A stretch of DNA of 64,000 nucleotides from Orychophragmus violaceus (GCA_030180135.1 CM058238.1:93307507-93371506); one strand, 5' to 3'. Numbered from the stretch's first letter, positions 12,240 to 23,717 are shown. Numbers and translations are program-made. The notes: a model not told the origin generated them from the sequence alone.

Positions 12240-12909
12240 TGTTGGAATTGTGTCCAGTAATCTCGGTACTGTCTCTAGAAAGTAAGAGTATGTCAATGAT
12301 CAGACATAAGTCATATAATACTGGGGGTCATGATGGCTTGCTAGAGTCCGCTCATGATCTATAAGTCTTGGACTTATTGCCCTTATTATATGATCCCATA
12401 TGGGTCACACGCCTAAGCTAACAGGAAAATGTGTAGGAACGGTTTAGCAGAAGTACAGTAAAAGTGCTAGGCATTTACTGTACTTAGAGAGAATAAAAGG
12501 TTTAGCCAATGTGCATCGATCGATGCATAATGTGCAACGATCGATGCAGTGCGCAAACACCGACGAGTTAATTGGTATTTGGGCCAAATGGCCCAAACGG
12601 AACAGGACGAGTTTTGTGTCATAAAACTCGAGTTTCAGACTGATTAACCCTAAGACTTGAGCCGTAAACTCTCTCCCTCTGCGCCGAGTTCCCTTGGTGG
12701 TCTAGCAGCTGTTTCCTGTGAAAGCGTGTGTGAACCTTTGGAGGATTCATCCCTCGGTGTTTCTCTGATCTCAGACATATCTTCTTCCGCTGCAATAACA
12801 GGTATAAGGTGAGATCATCATTTGTTTCTATTCTGAGAAGAACCTAGATCGCATGTTTAGGATAATCTGAATCTGGAATTGAATCAGGATTCATCTAAAC
12901 GTTCCAACA
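12240..12909 (+). repeat. 5' LTR of Copia-B
   Basis: 670 bp. Contains one CGATCG pair with cores at 12517-12522 and 12538-12543 (21 bp). Ends CCAACA directly before the PBS. Confidence 0.95.
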
Positions 12910-12910
12910 G

Positions 12911-12922
12911 TGGTATCAGAGC
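12911..12922 (+). other. Primer binding site of Copia-B (initiator tRNA-Met)
   Basis: TGGTATCAGAGC, perfect match to the conserved plant PBS, one base after the LTR end. Confidence 0.95.
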
Positions 12923-14453
12923 TTTAGGTTCTGGTTTTTCTTGTTTAGATTCATGTTTAGGATTTTTTAAAGAGGTGTTTTTGAATCAATCTACTGATAA
13001 GATTAAAACACTTAAGAAACAAGAATTTAATCCTAAACAAACTGTTTAAAAATCGCATGACCAAACTATATTGATTTGGTATGTGATCTAAACTGATTTT
13101 GCATCGAATGAGATCGCATTGCATCGATCGATGCAATGCAAGGATCGATCGTTGCAGTCGCGAGAGATTGACCGCGATCGCATGGATCGTTCAAACGATC
13201 GCATGGATCTCACGAGAATCTCTCGGCCAAACCTGATAACCGTTCGTGCACGCGTGAGAGCATCGATCGATGCAGGATCGATGAACGATCGTTGCAGGAT
13301 CGATGCTGTGAGCATCGATCGATGCGGTTAGGGTTTCGGCTCGGTTTAATTTAATTAAAATTAAACGTCTCGGTTTGATAAACAGATTTAATAATTTTAT
13401 TAAGTCTGGTTAAACCGGGATAAGAAATCCAATGTCGAAAGAATTATTGGATTTAGTGCCTAAACCAGGAATTTCTAATTTGATTTGGTTGGACCAAATA
13501 AATTGAGAAAATCCGGTTTAGTAAATAACCGGTTGACAATTGTGGTCATCGTAGTAATTAAAACTTGGTTAGACCAGTTTTAATGAACCAGACCGGTTAT
13601 GTCAATTAATTGGACAATTGGGTCATGTCTTGGACATGGACCAATTCTTGGGCCTCGGGCCAAGAAGTTAAAACAATTGGGCCAATTATTTGAGTCTTTC
13701 TTCAGACTAATTTAAAATTTATTTTATAAAATTATAAAGTCGATTTTAAATTAAAATTTCCGAAATTTTGAAATTAGAAAGTTTCTTAAAATAGAAGTTT
13801 CTGAATTTGCGGGTTTTGGATTTTAAAGAAATTTCTAAAGTTAGAAAGTTTCCAATTTTAGAAAGTTTCCAAAAATAGTAGGTTTCCAAAAATAGAAAGT
13901 TTCCCGAAATAGTAATCTTCTATTTTGGGAATGAATTTTAATAAACCTACGAACCTCAAATAATATCAAGCGTTGGATGTCTTGTCCAGGCTATGTCAGC
14001 CGTCAAAGCCCATTCAATTGCATTCATGGCCTTACAGTGTGAGGATGTCTGTTTTTGCGTGGGTAAGACGGTTTGTGATTCATAAATGTCATTGGGAGTC
14101 CCAGACATTAATGATTACATGACTGTATAGTCTGGTTTTCTTGACTAGGCCATCGGGAGTCCCGGGCCTTGAGACATCAGAGTGGATTGGGCCTCGGGCC
14201 CAGATTCACAACCAAGAATTATGTCACGGATATAATTAGCCGATATAGGGCTTACCGATATAAGCTAAGGTTTGGTGACGGCCAGTGGCCCACTTTAATC
14301 TTAGTTATATGTGGATCTTGGAATCATTATATTCTATTGAGGGTAACTTATGTTATTGAATATAATGCGTGATTAATCATATTAAATTTTTAATACGAGA
14401 TTAGTCATTTTGAACATAATAACTAATAACCTTTTTATTTATATATTTCAGAT
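12923..14453 (+). other. Long 5' leader of Copia-B
   Basis: About 1.5 kb without a plausible gene. At 13110-13330 it holds several CGATCG palindromes (GCATCGATCGATGC near 13120, 13260 and 13312, with partners ending ATCGTTGC). 13680-13960 is rich in GAAAGTTTC-like repeats. The sequence TATATTTCAG just before the gag ATG looks like a 3' splice site, so a spliced leader is possible but unproven. Confidence 0.7.
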
Positions 14454-15755
14454 ATGACTACTACAAGCACACAAAACACATTCTCGATCCGGTCTGTTCT
14501 CGAGAAGGAGAAGCTGACTGGAACGAACTTCCTGACATGGTCAAGGAACTTGAGGCTGGTCCTCAAGCAGGAGAAGAAGGATTATGTCCTTCGAGATCCC
14601 CTCCCCGAGAGGCCTCTTGCCAATGCTGCCAGGACTCTGCACAATGCTTGGGAAAAGCATTCGTCAGATGAAAATGATGTCTATTGCCTGATGTTGGTGA
14701 CAATGACTCCTGAGCTGCAAAAACAGTTCGAAAGTGTATTGTCTCCCATCGAGATAATGGCAAGCCTGAAATCGCTTTTTCAGGAGCAGGCTAGGACCGA
14801 GAGGTTCCAGACAGTTAAGAACCTCTTGGACTGTAAGTTGGCTGCGAATGCGGCAGTGAGTCCTCATGTCTTGAAGATGATGGGTTATCTCGATCATCTT
14901 CAGAAACTCGACTGCCCAATCAGCCAGGAACTTGCCTGCGACATCATTCTGCAGTCTTTACCTGCAAGCTATGATCAGTTCATTCTGAACTTTAACATGC
15001 ATGGCTTGAGTAAGACACTACCTGAGCTTCACGGAATGCTCAAGACTGCAGAGCCCAACTTGAGGAAAACCGCCAAGGACCCCAATGTGCTTATGGTGCA
15101 AAAGGGCAAGGGGTTTAAGAAATCCTCTGCTAAGGATAAGGGAAAGGCCAAGGCTGTCCAAGTCGCGGACAAGGACACGCCAAAGCCCAAGCCCAAGTCC
15201 AAGGCTGGGCCTACTGACATGTGCAGGTTCTGCAAAGAACTGGGGCATTGGAGAAGAGATTGTAAGAAATTCCAGGAAGGTCTAAAGGAATTGAAGAAGA
15301 AGACTTTCGAGACTTCTTCATCAGGTATTTTTGTTATAGAAGTTAATACAACTACTTCTGATAATACCTCATGGGTCATGGATACTGGTTGTGGGGCTCA
15401 TATTTGTACTAATATGCAGGCACTCAGCAACAGTAGAAGGCTGAAGCAAGGACAAGTAGAGCTACGAGTTGGGAATGGAGCGAAAGTTTCAGCACTAGCT
15501 GTAGGCACATACTTGTTGTCTTTACCTTCGGGATTGATTTTAGAACTGAATAATTGTTATTTTGTACCTGCTATAAGCAGAAATATTATTTCAATTTCTT
15601 TGTTGGATTTGGAAGGTTATGATTTTTCAGTTAAGAATAAATTATGTTCCTTCAATCGCAACAATTTGTTCTATGGTTCTGCCCCTCTTTCGAATGGGCT
15701 TTACATACTCGATCAATCTGCGCCAATTTATAACATTAATACAAAAACGGTTTAA
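14454..15755 (+). CDS. Copia-B gag and protease, 433 aa (frame closes early)
   Basis: ATG at 14454. Residues ~5-230 match Copia gag (UBN2-like, starting FSIRSVLEKEKLTGTNFL). A basic Lys/Pro-rich stretch follows, then a perfect CCHC zinc knuckle (C257, C260, H265, C270, CRFCKELGHWRRDC). The pepsin-like retroviral-type protease follows with active site DTG at residues 310-312 (WVMDTGCGAH). The frame ends at 15755 soon after the protease, because a run of five A at 15743-15747 appears to hold one extra base compared with the continuing pol frame. In an intact relative gag, protease and pol would be one polyprotein. Gag binds element RNA in cytoplasmic particles and protease processes the polyprotein. 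Confidence 0.93.
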   Translation: MTTTSTQNTFSIRSVLEKEKLTGTNFLTWSRNLRLVLKQEKKDYVLRDPLPERPLANAARTLHNAWEKHSSDENDVYCLMLVTMTPELQKQFESVLSPIEIMASLKSLFQEQARTERFQTVKNLLDCKLAANAAVSPHVLKMMGYLDHLQKLDCPISQELACDIILQSLPASYDQFILNFNMHGLSKTLPELHGMLKTAEPNLRKTAKDPNVLMVQKGKGFKKSSAKDKGKAKAVQVADKDTPKPKPKSKAGPTDMCRFCKELGHWRRDCKKFQEGLKELKKKTFETSSSGIFVIEVNTTTSDNTSWVMDTGCGAHICTNMQALSNSRRLKQGQVELRVGNGAKVSALAVGTYLLSLPSGLILELNNCYFVPAISRNIISISLLDLEGYDFSVKNKLCSFNRNNLFYGSAPLSNGLYILDQSAPIYNINTKTV

Positions 15756-16671
15756 ACCTAATGAGGAAAACCGAACGTTTCTATGGCATTGTCGTTTAGG
15801 GCACATCAGCGAGAAACGCATCAAGAGGCTCCATTCGAATGGACTTCTTGGCTCATTTGACTTTGAGTCATGTGAGAAATGCGAATCATGCATGATGGGC
15901 AAAATGACACGGGCCCCCTTTAATAAACCTAACGAGAGGGCCAGTGACTTATTGGGCCTGATACACACTGATGTGTGTGGCCCAATGTCCACAAATGCAA
16001 GAGGAAACTATCAGTACTTCATTACCTTCACTGATGATTTCAGTAGGTATGGATATGTTTATTTGATGAAACATAAGTCTGAATCTTTTGAAAAGTTCAG
16101 AGAATTCCAAAATGAAGTACAGAACCAACTTGGCAAAAGCATTAAGGCTCTTCGGTCTGACCGAGGAGGAGAATACTTAAGCCAGGAATTCAGTGATCAT
16201 CTGAGAGAGTGTGGGATTGTATCCCAACTCACTCCTCCTGGAACACCTCAATGGAATGGTGTGTCTGAGAGGAGAAATCGGACCTTATTGGATATGGTTC
16301 GATCTATGATGAGTCACACAGACCTTCCAATATCCCTTTGGGGATATGCTCTGCTAACAGCAATGTTTACTCTAAATAGAGCGCCATCAAAAGCAGTAGC
16401 AAAGACACCATATGAATTATGGACTGGAGAAGCTCCAGTGCTGTCTTATCTCAGAATTTGGGGTTGTGAAGCTTATGTCAAGAGATTAATCTCAGACAAG
16501 CTTACACCAAAATCTGATAAATGCTATTTCATTGGTTATCCACGGGAAACCAAGGCTTATTACTTCTATCTACGTTCCGAGAACAAGATTTTTGTTGCCC
16601 GGGATTGTAACTTTCTTGAGAGGGAGTTTCTCTCTAAGAAAGACAGTGGGAGTAAGGTACTGCTTGAATAA
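15756..16671 (+). pseudogene. Copia-B integrase segment of pol
   Basis: Continues in a different frame from gag-protease (open from 15619, ATG there is inside the overlap and not a natural start). GAG-pre-integrase/zinc part: H at about 15787 and 15802, C at about 15880 and 15889 (HHCC). Catalytic core: D at 15970-15972 (HTDVCGP), D at 16159-16161 (LRSDRGGEY), E at 16267-16269 (GVSERRNR), giving the exact D-35-E spacing of integrases. The C-terminal GKR-like and KCYFIGYP segments are present. It ends at a TAA, 16669-16671, where relatives have a Glu codon; the same frame continues downstream. Catalytic residues are intact; only the frameshift and this stop disable it. Confidence 0.92.
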
Positions 16672-18432
16672 ATTCAAGATGAACAGGATACTGCCCAACC
16701 TAATGAGGAAGAGCAGCAGGAGGACCTACAAGAAATTGTAGAGCCTGAACCTGTAGTACCTGAAGTTCGAAGATCCGGGAGGATCCGTCACGAACCCGAG
16801 AGATATCAAGGATTCCTCGTGACTAACTGTCATGATCTTTTGATCATTGATGGTGATGAACCATCGAACTTCAATCAAGCCATGATGGGCCCAGATTCCT
16901 CTAAGTGGCGCAAGGCCACTGATTCCGAAATGGACTCCATGTCGGTCAACCAAGTTTTTTCGTTGGTTGACTTACCCGCTGGTGTAAAAGCCATCGAGTG
17001 CAAATGGATCTTCAAGAAGAAGATTGACGTGGATGGAAATGTCCAGATTTATAAAGCCAGGTTGGTGGCAAAACGTTTCAGACAAGTTCACGGTGTGGAC
17101 TACGATGAAACCTATTCACCAGTGGCTATGATGAAATCTATTCGGATTCTACTAGCAACTGCAGCTTTTCATGATTATGAAATTTGGCAGATGGACGTGA
17201 AAACCGCCTTCCTGAATGGTATTCTGGAAGAGGATGTGTATATGACACAACCTGACGGTTACATAGATCCAAAGAATGCTGGGAAAGTATGCAAGCTTCA
17301 CAAATCCATTTATGGATTGAAGCAAGCATCGAGGAGCTGGAATCTTCGTTTTGATGAAGCGATCAAGCAATTTGACTTCATCAGAAACGAAGAAGAACAA
17401 CGCGTGTATAAGAAATCTAGTGGGAGCAAGATTGTATTTCTTATTCTGTATGTCGATGACATACTGCTTCTCGGAAACGACGTTCCAATGCTAAAGTCGG
17501 TAAAGGACTGGCTTGGAAGTTGTTTTTCCATGAAAGACATGGGTGAAGCCACATACGTTCTTGGAATTAGGATCTATCGGGATAGACCTAAGAAGCTGAT
17601 AGGCTTGTGTCAAGATTCATACATTGACAAAGTCCTACAAAGATTCAGCATGAAAGATTCCAAGAAGGGCTTCACGCCAATGGTACATGGCACAACGCTA
17701 AGCAAGAAGCAGAGCCCTACGACGGCTGCTGAGCTCGAGTGTATGAAGAACATTCCCTATGCATCTGCAATAGGATCTGTTATGTATGCCATGATCTGTA
17801 CTCGTCCTGATGTTGCTTATGCATTGAGCATGACGAGTAGATACCAGTCAAATCCAGGTGAAAACCATTGGATTGCCGTAAAGAATATCTTGAAGTATCT
17901 GAGACATACTAAGGATAAATTCTTGGTGTACGGTGGAAGTGATGTGCTTAAAGTCAGTGGATTCACGGACGCAAGTTTCCAGACAGACACAGATGATTTC
18001 CGGTCACAGTCCGGTTATGTCTTTTGTCTGAATGGCGGTGCAGTAAGTTGGAGAAGCTCCAAGCAGGACACCGTTGCTGATTCCACTACAGAAGCTGAAT
18101 ATATCGCCGCCTCAGAAGCAGCGAAGGAAGCTGTTTGGATACGAAAGTTCATTATGGAACTAGGTGTGATACCAGATGCGGCTGAGCCTCTGGCGCTATT
18201 TTGCGACAACAATGGTGCTATAGCTCAGGCAAAGGAACCAAGATCACACCAGAAATCCAAGCATGTTCAAAGAAGATATCACTTGATACGTGACATCGTT
18301 AATAGAAAGGAAGTCAAGATCAGCCGAGTTCCGACAGATGATAATGTCGCTGATCCGTTGACAAAGCCACTCCCAAGACCTAAGCTCGAGTTCCTGACTG
18401 AAGCTGTAGGCATTAGAAACATTGAAATGTAA
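16672..18432 (+). pseudogene. Copia-B reverse transcriptase and RNase H segment of pol
   Basis: Same frame as the integrase part, after the single stop. Open to the natural end at 18432. Acidic linker to about 16780, then reverse transcriptase (RVT_2): D at 17194-17196 (QMDVKTAFLNG) and YVDD at 17449-17460. RNase H: D at 17968 (GFTDAS), E at 18097 (TTEAEY), D at 18205 (LFCDNNGA), and a C-terminal HQKSKHV..RYHLIRD segment. All expected catalytic acids are present. No methionine lies directly after the stop, so it would need readthrough or an internal start to be made. It may supply nothing in its present state; an undamaged sister copy could be active. Confidence 0.93.
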
Positions 18433-19285
18433 TCTAAATTTGAGTGGGAGTTTTGTGAGCTTTATTTTAGTTATTTGATATGTTCTTGTAAAACATTATT
18501 TTATGTTTAATGAAATTATTATTTCAAGATTATTTTAACTGTGATGAAATAATCGTTCCAAAATGATATGAACCATATTATAGGTCATCGAAGTAAATGA
18601 CTTGATCTTGAGTCATCGAAGTCATTTAGCTTGATCATGAGACCCTATATTTGATAGATGTTTTATATCATCCCGTCCCCAGTCGAAGGTTGTTGAAATT
18701 GGAACATCAACAACCGTGTGAGACTGGATTGGTACGTGACTTATGACAAAGTCTCAGTGTGTTATAGATGCGCGGCATCAAAGTCAGTACATAGGTGTAT
18801 GTTGGGAACATACGACCGGACAAGACCCGCCTATAAGAACTCTTCAGGATATTTATATCTGTGTCATAAGAGATTCTTACTACGACTATAGAGTATAGTC
18901 CTTAGACCTGAGTTCACATGCATGTGACTGCACATGGACTGATGTACTTTGATCATTGTCTAACGCTATCATTCTGTGATAGCTATAAGGACCTTGTTTG
19001 GGTGCATTATGAAATGAGTAGTTTACAGTGATGGAACAAGACGGAATTTGTCCCTCCAATATAAGTGGAGTGAATATCTCTAGGCCAATCGGAGATTTGA
19101 ATACTGGAAAACGCATGGCCATGCTCAAACGGACTTTCCCGAGTCGTTTGGATTGTCAGTATCAAATCAGAGTCCGATGAACAAGATTAGGCTTTATAAG
19201 GATGACACTAATCTTGCCTTATGACTAATCGAGATATTGAGACAAAAGGATTATGAATACATAGATTCCAGTACAAGTGGGAGAT
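18433..19285 (+). other. 3' untranslated region and polypurine tract of Copia-B
   Basis: About 850 bp with no gene, nearly the same as in Copia-D (274-964). The purine tract AAGTGGGAGAT lies at 19275-19285, immediately before the 3' LTR. Confidence 0.85.
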
Positions 19286-19955
19286 TGTTGGAATTGTGTC
19301 CAGTAATCTCGGTACTGTCTCTAGAAAGTAAGAGTATGTCAATGATCAGACATAAGTCATATAATACTGGGGGTCATGATGGCTTGCTAGAGTCCGCTCA
19401 TGATCTATAAGTCTTGGACTTATTGCCTTTATTATATGATCCCATATGGGTCACACGCCTAAGCTAACAGGAAAATGTGTAGGAACGGTTTAGCAGAAGT
19501 ACAGTAAAAGTGCTAGGCATTTACTGTACTTAGAGAGAATAAAAGGTTTAGCCACTGTGCATCGATCGATGCATAATGTGCAACGATCGATGCAGTGCGC
19601 AAACACCGACGAGTTAATTGGTATTTGGGCCAAATGGCCCAAACGGAACAGGACGAGTTTTGTGTCATAAAACTCGAGTTTCAGACTGATTAACCCTAAG
19701 ACTTGAGCCGTAAACTCTCTCCCTCTGCGCCGAGTTCCCTTGGTGGTCTAGCAGCTGTTTCCTGTGAAAGCGTGTGTGAACCTTTGGAGGATTCATCCCT
19801 CGGTGTTTCTCTGATCTCAGACATATCTTCTTCCGCTGCAATAACAGGTATAAGGTGAGATCATCATTTGTTTCTATTCTGAGAAGAACCTAGATCGCAT
19901 GTTTAGGATAATCTGAATCTGGAATTGAATCAGGATTCATCTAAACGTTCCAACA
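19286..19955 (+). repeat. 3' LTR of Copia-B
   Basis: 670 bp, same length and ends as the 5' LTR. CGATCG cores at 19563-19568 and 19584-19589. Confidence 0.95.
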
Positions 19956-19960
19956 CGTTT

Positions 19961-20517
19961 GGCCCGCATACATCAGTATGTGTAAGGCCCAATAAGCTTC
20001 TAGCCCATTTCCTTTAGCTCTGCTAAAAGGGCCTTAGTCATTTGGTCTAGTGAACAGAATTCATATCTCAAATGATTAACAATCGAATGAGTCCAAAAAT
20101 ATGGAACCTTTGAATTCGCTTCACTCTATGTGGTTAAACGACTATGCCAAAGAACCGTTTGGTATTTATGTTATATTCTAACTCTTGTTGGTTTGAGATA
20201 TAAAACCCATTCCAAACGGGGTGCTACCATTAAATATTTCATTAAGATCAAAAGGACAAAACTTGTCTTTTATCAAAATGAAAAACATCCAAATTCTCAA
20301 AAGAAAATGAAAGACATTTTGCATATAACAAGTACATGGTGGCAATTACTTAATTTCAAAAACCAAGTAGGAAAGGCTCCTACAAGTGGAGAATCTCTAC
20401 GGCTCATGCAGCAACCATTGCTTCAACTAGACACGCAGTTCCACTTGTCCTTTCTTCAACGTTCTACTGTCGCTTAGGTCCTGCATATTTCAAAAATATC
20501 AGTACCGCAACAAGTAT
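19961..20517 (-). pseudogene. Copia-A protease and integrase N-terminal remnant
   Basis: Continues Copia-A on the far side of Copia-B. The minus strand gives a degenerate protease start (VLDTCCGTDI in place of the DTGCGAHI type: the active-site Gly is lost), KKGQVELRV-like and LELSNCHHV-like segments, and near 19961-20000 the broken ..LGL.HTDVCGP integrase start where Copia-B inserted. Several stops. Confidence 0.8.
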
Positions 20518-21378
20518 CTAATACTTATGTAGAACTTGAATTAATAACACAATACCTGAAGAAGAAGTACCATACATCTTCTCCATCTCTTGTGAATCTT
20601 CCAAGAATTTAATGCATTCTCTCTTCCAATGCCCCGACTCATTACAGTAGAAGCACTTTCTGACACCAGATGGGCCTGACTTGGCCTTATAAGATGACAC
20701 AGGCTTATCCTGATTCCAAATCTGGACGGCCCAGCCTCTACCCTTGCCAACACAAGATTCCTTAAATCTTTTACCCTTTATGATGTCATACTCTGCTGTT
20801 TTGAGCATACCATGCATCTCAGTCAACGTCTTCGTCAAGCCTTTCTTGATATAGTTCTTAACGAACTTGTCATAGCTTGACGGCAGTGACGGCAGAATGA
20901 TGTTAGTGGCCAACTCTAAGCTGACAGGACATTCCAGTTTCCCCAGGTTATCAATGTAACCCATCAGTTTAATGACATGAGGACTTACTGGAGCATCCTC
21001 TGGTAGCTTGCACCCAGTGAGAGACTTCACCATCTGGAATCTCTCAACTCGTGCCAGATCTTGAAACTTCAGTTTCAGGTTGGTGATCATCTCTATTGGT
21101 GACTCCATGTTCTCATACTGACTCTTCAAGTCTGAGTTCATGGAAGCCAACATCAGACCATGCACATCCACCACATCAGTATAATGCTTATTCCAAGCAT
21201 TATACACTGCATGCGAGCGATTGGTCCCAAGCTTTTCTGGAAGAGCCTTTTCAAGGACATAGTCCTTGCTCTCCTGCTTGAGAATGAATCTCAGATTCCG
21301 ATACCAATCCAGGAAGTTGGATCCATTTAACTTGTCCTTCTCAAGGACGGATCGCAACGAGAAAGTAGTCATAGACAT
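20518..21378 (-). CDS. Copia-A gag protein, 286 aa, open frame
   Basis: ATG at 21378-21376, start MSMTTFSLRSVLEKDKLNGS, clearly homologous to the gags of Copia-B and Copia-C. Copia gag domain over about residues 5-200. Zinc knuckle CFYCNESGHWKREC near residue 240 keeps all four ligands. It is shorter than Copia-B gag in the linker between gag domain and knuckle. It ends just after SSGIVL with a short extra tail. The frame is unbroken although protease and pol behind it are not, the same pattern as in Copia-C. Confidence 0.85.
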   Translation of the reverse strand: MSMTTFSLRSVLEKDKLNGSNFLDWYRNLRFILKQESKDYVLEKALPEKLGTNRSHAVYNAWNKHYTDVVDVHGLMLASMNSDLKSQYENMESPIEMITNLKLKFQDLARVERFQMVKSLTGCKLPEDAPVSPHVIKLMGYIDNLGKLECPVSLELATNIILPSLPSSYDKFVKNYIKKGLTKTLTEMHGMLKTAEYDIIKGKRFKESCVGKGRGWAVQIWNQDKPVSSYKAKSGPSGVRKCFYCNESGHWKRECIKFLEDSQEMEKMYGTSSSGIVLLIQVLHKY

Positions 21379-22967
21379 AAGATGAAATCCAAGAAAAACA
21401 AAGATTTAGTTATGTATATGATGAGAAATCTTATCGAATAAGAAAACTCGCATTATATTCAAACAATGTTTCCTCTATGAATATAATAATCCAAGATCCA
21501 TACTTCACCAAAATCTGAGTGGGCGACTCGCCATTACCCAAACTTTAGTTATCTAGGTAAGCAAATCATTGCTAATTGTACTCAGTACAACTCTTGGTTG
21601 TGGATGAGACAAACTATGTCTAATCCACTCTGATGTCTCTGGGCTCAGAACTTCTGATAGCTCAGTCAAGTAAACCAATCTCTTTAGTCTTGTGATCATT
21701 GACAGTTGCACTGCAAGTCTGTCAATGACCACCTGCCCATGTAGCAGTGGATACCAAGGACTCCAAGACTATCCAACAACGACACGAGTTTTGACAGTAG
21801 ACAATATTGGGCAAGACATCAATGTTACTTGATATTTAGTTGAGGCAACTAAACCCAAAAGTTTAGAAAATCAATTTCTTAGGTCATGTAATTGTTGATG
21901 TTAATGCACTGCAAGTCCATCAATGTTATTACCTGCCTTACTCACGTAATTGTGGACACCAAGCTCTTGGCTAGACATCACACAACGAAATGAGTCTTGA
22001 CAGTTGACCATATTGAAGCTAAGCTTTAATCAAGGTTTTGGTCGAGTTTGGTTTCTGCAAATTCAAGGTTCAATAACCCGAATTCCGAGCACTGTGTCGA
22101 TCGACGCAGACTCTGTCTGTCGATCGACATAACCAAACAAAACCGGATATCAATGACCGGTTAATTCAATTAACCCGGTTCATCGAACCAGTTATGTCGA
22201 TCGACGCAGCCCATGTGTGACGATCGACATAGACCTAAAACGCAGATAGTTCTTGATAACCGGTCCAATTCAATTGAACCGACTTATCTGATCAAACTGA
22301 TCTTAACCAATCGGTTTATACTAATTGGGATGATCAGTTCAATCCAATTGAACCAATTCATCCAATTTAAACCGTTTAAACCAGTTTCAACTGATTGCGA
22401 TAACCAGTCCAATTCAATTGAACCGAATTATCCAATCAAACTGATTTAACCCACCGGTTTATGCTAAATGAGATAATCAGTTTAATCCAATTAAACCAAT
22501 TCATCCAATTTAAACCGATCAATTCAGGCTTAACCAAGCATGATAACCGGTCCAATCCAATTGAACCGTTTAACCATTCGCGAGGTTCGTGTCGACCGAT
22601 ACACAACCTGTGTCGATCGGCACACGACCGAAATTGTTCTATGTCGACCGACACTCAAAGTGTCGATCGACACTCGACCGACACTCAAAGTGTCGATCGA
22701 CACTCGACCGAGTTTGCTTTGTGTCGATCGACACAGAAGGCTTTCGGTTTTTTTTTTCTTCGCGAAAAATCCTAGCCGCCGATTCTGTCTAACTTCGCCA
22801 CTCTGTGTCGACCGACACACCCAGTGTGTCGATCGACACCGTGCGAAAAACACAGAATCGGAGTTCTGTTTCAATCGATCTAACATGCTCGTGATCATAA
22901 ACTTTTATGAGCGAATTCAATTAATTAGATTCAATTAAACAGACTGATTCAATGGAAAAACCCTAAG
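21379..22967 (-). other. Leader of Copia-A with CGATCG motif cluster
   Basis: No gene. 21660-22060 has a degenerate repeat with GCACTGCAAGTC.ATCA copies. 22090-22850 carries many motif cores: pairs near 22100/22123 and 22204/22227 (23 bp), one near 22596 with a 21-bp step, a tight GTCGACCGACACT tandem at 22645-22710 (19-bp step), and a pair near 22810 with a 21-bp step. Short ORFs here (Cys-Arg-Ser-Thr and Asp-Arg-His rich) are the motif read as protein, not genes. Confidence 0.75.
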
Positions 22968-22979
22968 GCTCTGATACCA
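22968..22979 (-). other. Primer binding site of Copia-A (initiator tRNA-Met)
   Basis: GCTCTGATACCA on the plus strand, one base from the LTR at 22981. Confidence 0.9.
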
Positions 22980-22980
22980 C

Positions 22981-23717
22981 TGTTTGGAATCCAAGCCAAT
23001 TCTACAGATTCAGAATTCTCGCGAGTTCCCGATAGCCTAGGATCTAGGGTCTAGTTAATTGAATCATGGATCTCACCTCGTGATTACCTGGTGTTTGGCA
23101 GCGGAAGATTGATCAGGTAGCACGAGATCTATTGCGCCTCAGATGCTGCGCCTCTATCGTAGTCCACACGCACACAAGCTGGAATCCGCCGGGTTGCTAG
23201 TACCGGGACTCGGATCTCCCTGGGAACTGAGTTTTTCTGAGGTTTATGTGTTTTCTCACTGAGACAACACTGTGGGCGGCGCAGAACCAACAACCTTAGG
23301 TCGAGATATAAAACGTACTTATATACTGACCTCGAGGTGAACCGAAACATCAGTTTCGGTTTCGCCATTGTGTCGACCGACACACTTATTGGTGTCGATC
23401 AACACACGTCCTGTATCGACCGACACACTCAATGGTGTCGATCGATACACCCCTTTGAAACTTATATTCGATCTGTATCCAATACATATCGATCAGACCA
23501 TATGCCAATGATCAATTCCCATGCAGAGTATATCCAACTTGCTTAGGTGTGTGACCCTGTAGGTTCACACGATACTGGAAACGAGTTACAACTCATTTGT
23601 CATAATTGGTTTCTAGCAAAACATTATGATTACCCAGTATCACATGAATTGTCCGATCTCGACAATACAACTATCTCTAGAGTTCGTACAATGTGATTTC
23701 AGGACATAATCCCAACA
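22981..23717 (-). repeat. 5' LTR of Copia-A (right copy, 737 bp)
   Basis: Starts TGTTTGGAATCC and ends ATCCCAACA. One of its differences from the left copy is CGATCG to CGATCA inside the motif row (near 23399). Confidence 0.9.

Larger units (their letters stand above)
12240..19955 (+). mobile_element. Copia-B: nearly intact Copia LTR retrotransposon (7716 bp)
   Basis: Two 670-bp LTRs (12240-12909, 19286-19955) with TGTTGG/CCAACA ends, perfect target duplication CGTTT (12235-12239, 19956-19960), PBS for initiator tRNA-Met, gag with zinc knuckle, protease, integrase, reverse transcriptase, RNase H in Copia order, and polypurine tract. I saw two LTR differences (GCCCTT/GCCTTT and CCAATG/CCACTG), so it is the youngest large insertion here. 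It lies inside Copia-A in opposite orientation. One frameshift and one nonsense codon break the polyprotein. Confidence 0.96.
8898..23717 (-). mobile_element. Copia-A: Copia element split by Copia-B
   Basis: LTRs at 8898-9635 and 22981-23717 with a perfect 5-bp target duplication TTTAG (8893-8897 and 23718-23722). PBS lies beside the right LTR and polypurine tract beside the left, so it runs on the minus strand. Copia-B (12240-19955 plus one CGTTT copy) interrupts it in the integrase region; without it the element is about 7.1 kb. LTRs differ by about 4 substitutions and 1 indel, but pol is heavily decayed. Confidence 0.93.

Noticed and set aside
22436..22938. Several overlapping frames rich in CRSTDRH/SIDT on both strands
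   Set aside because: They are the CGATCG-type motif read in all frames (it is palindromic), not genes.
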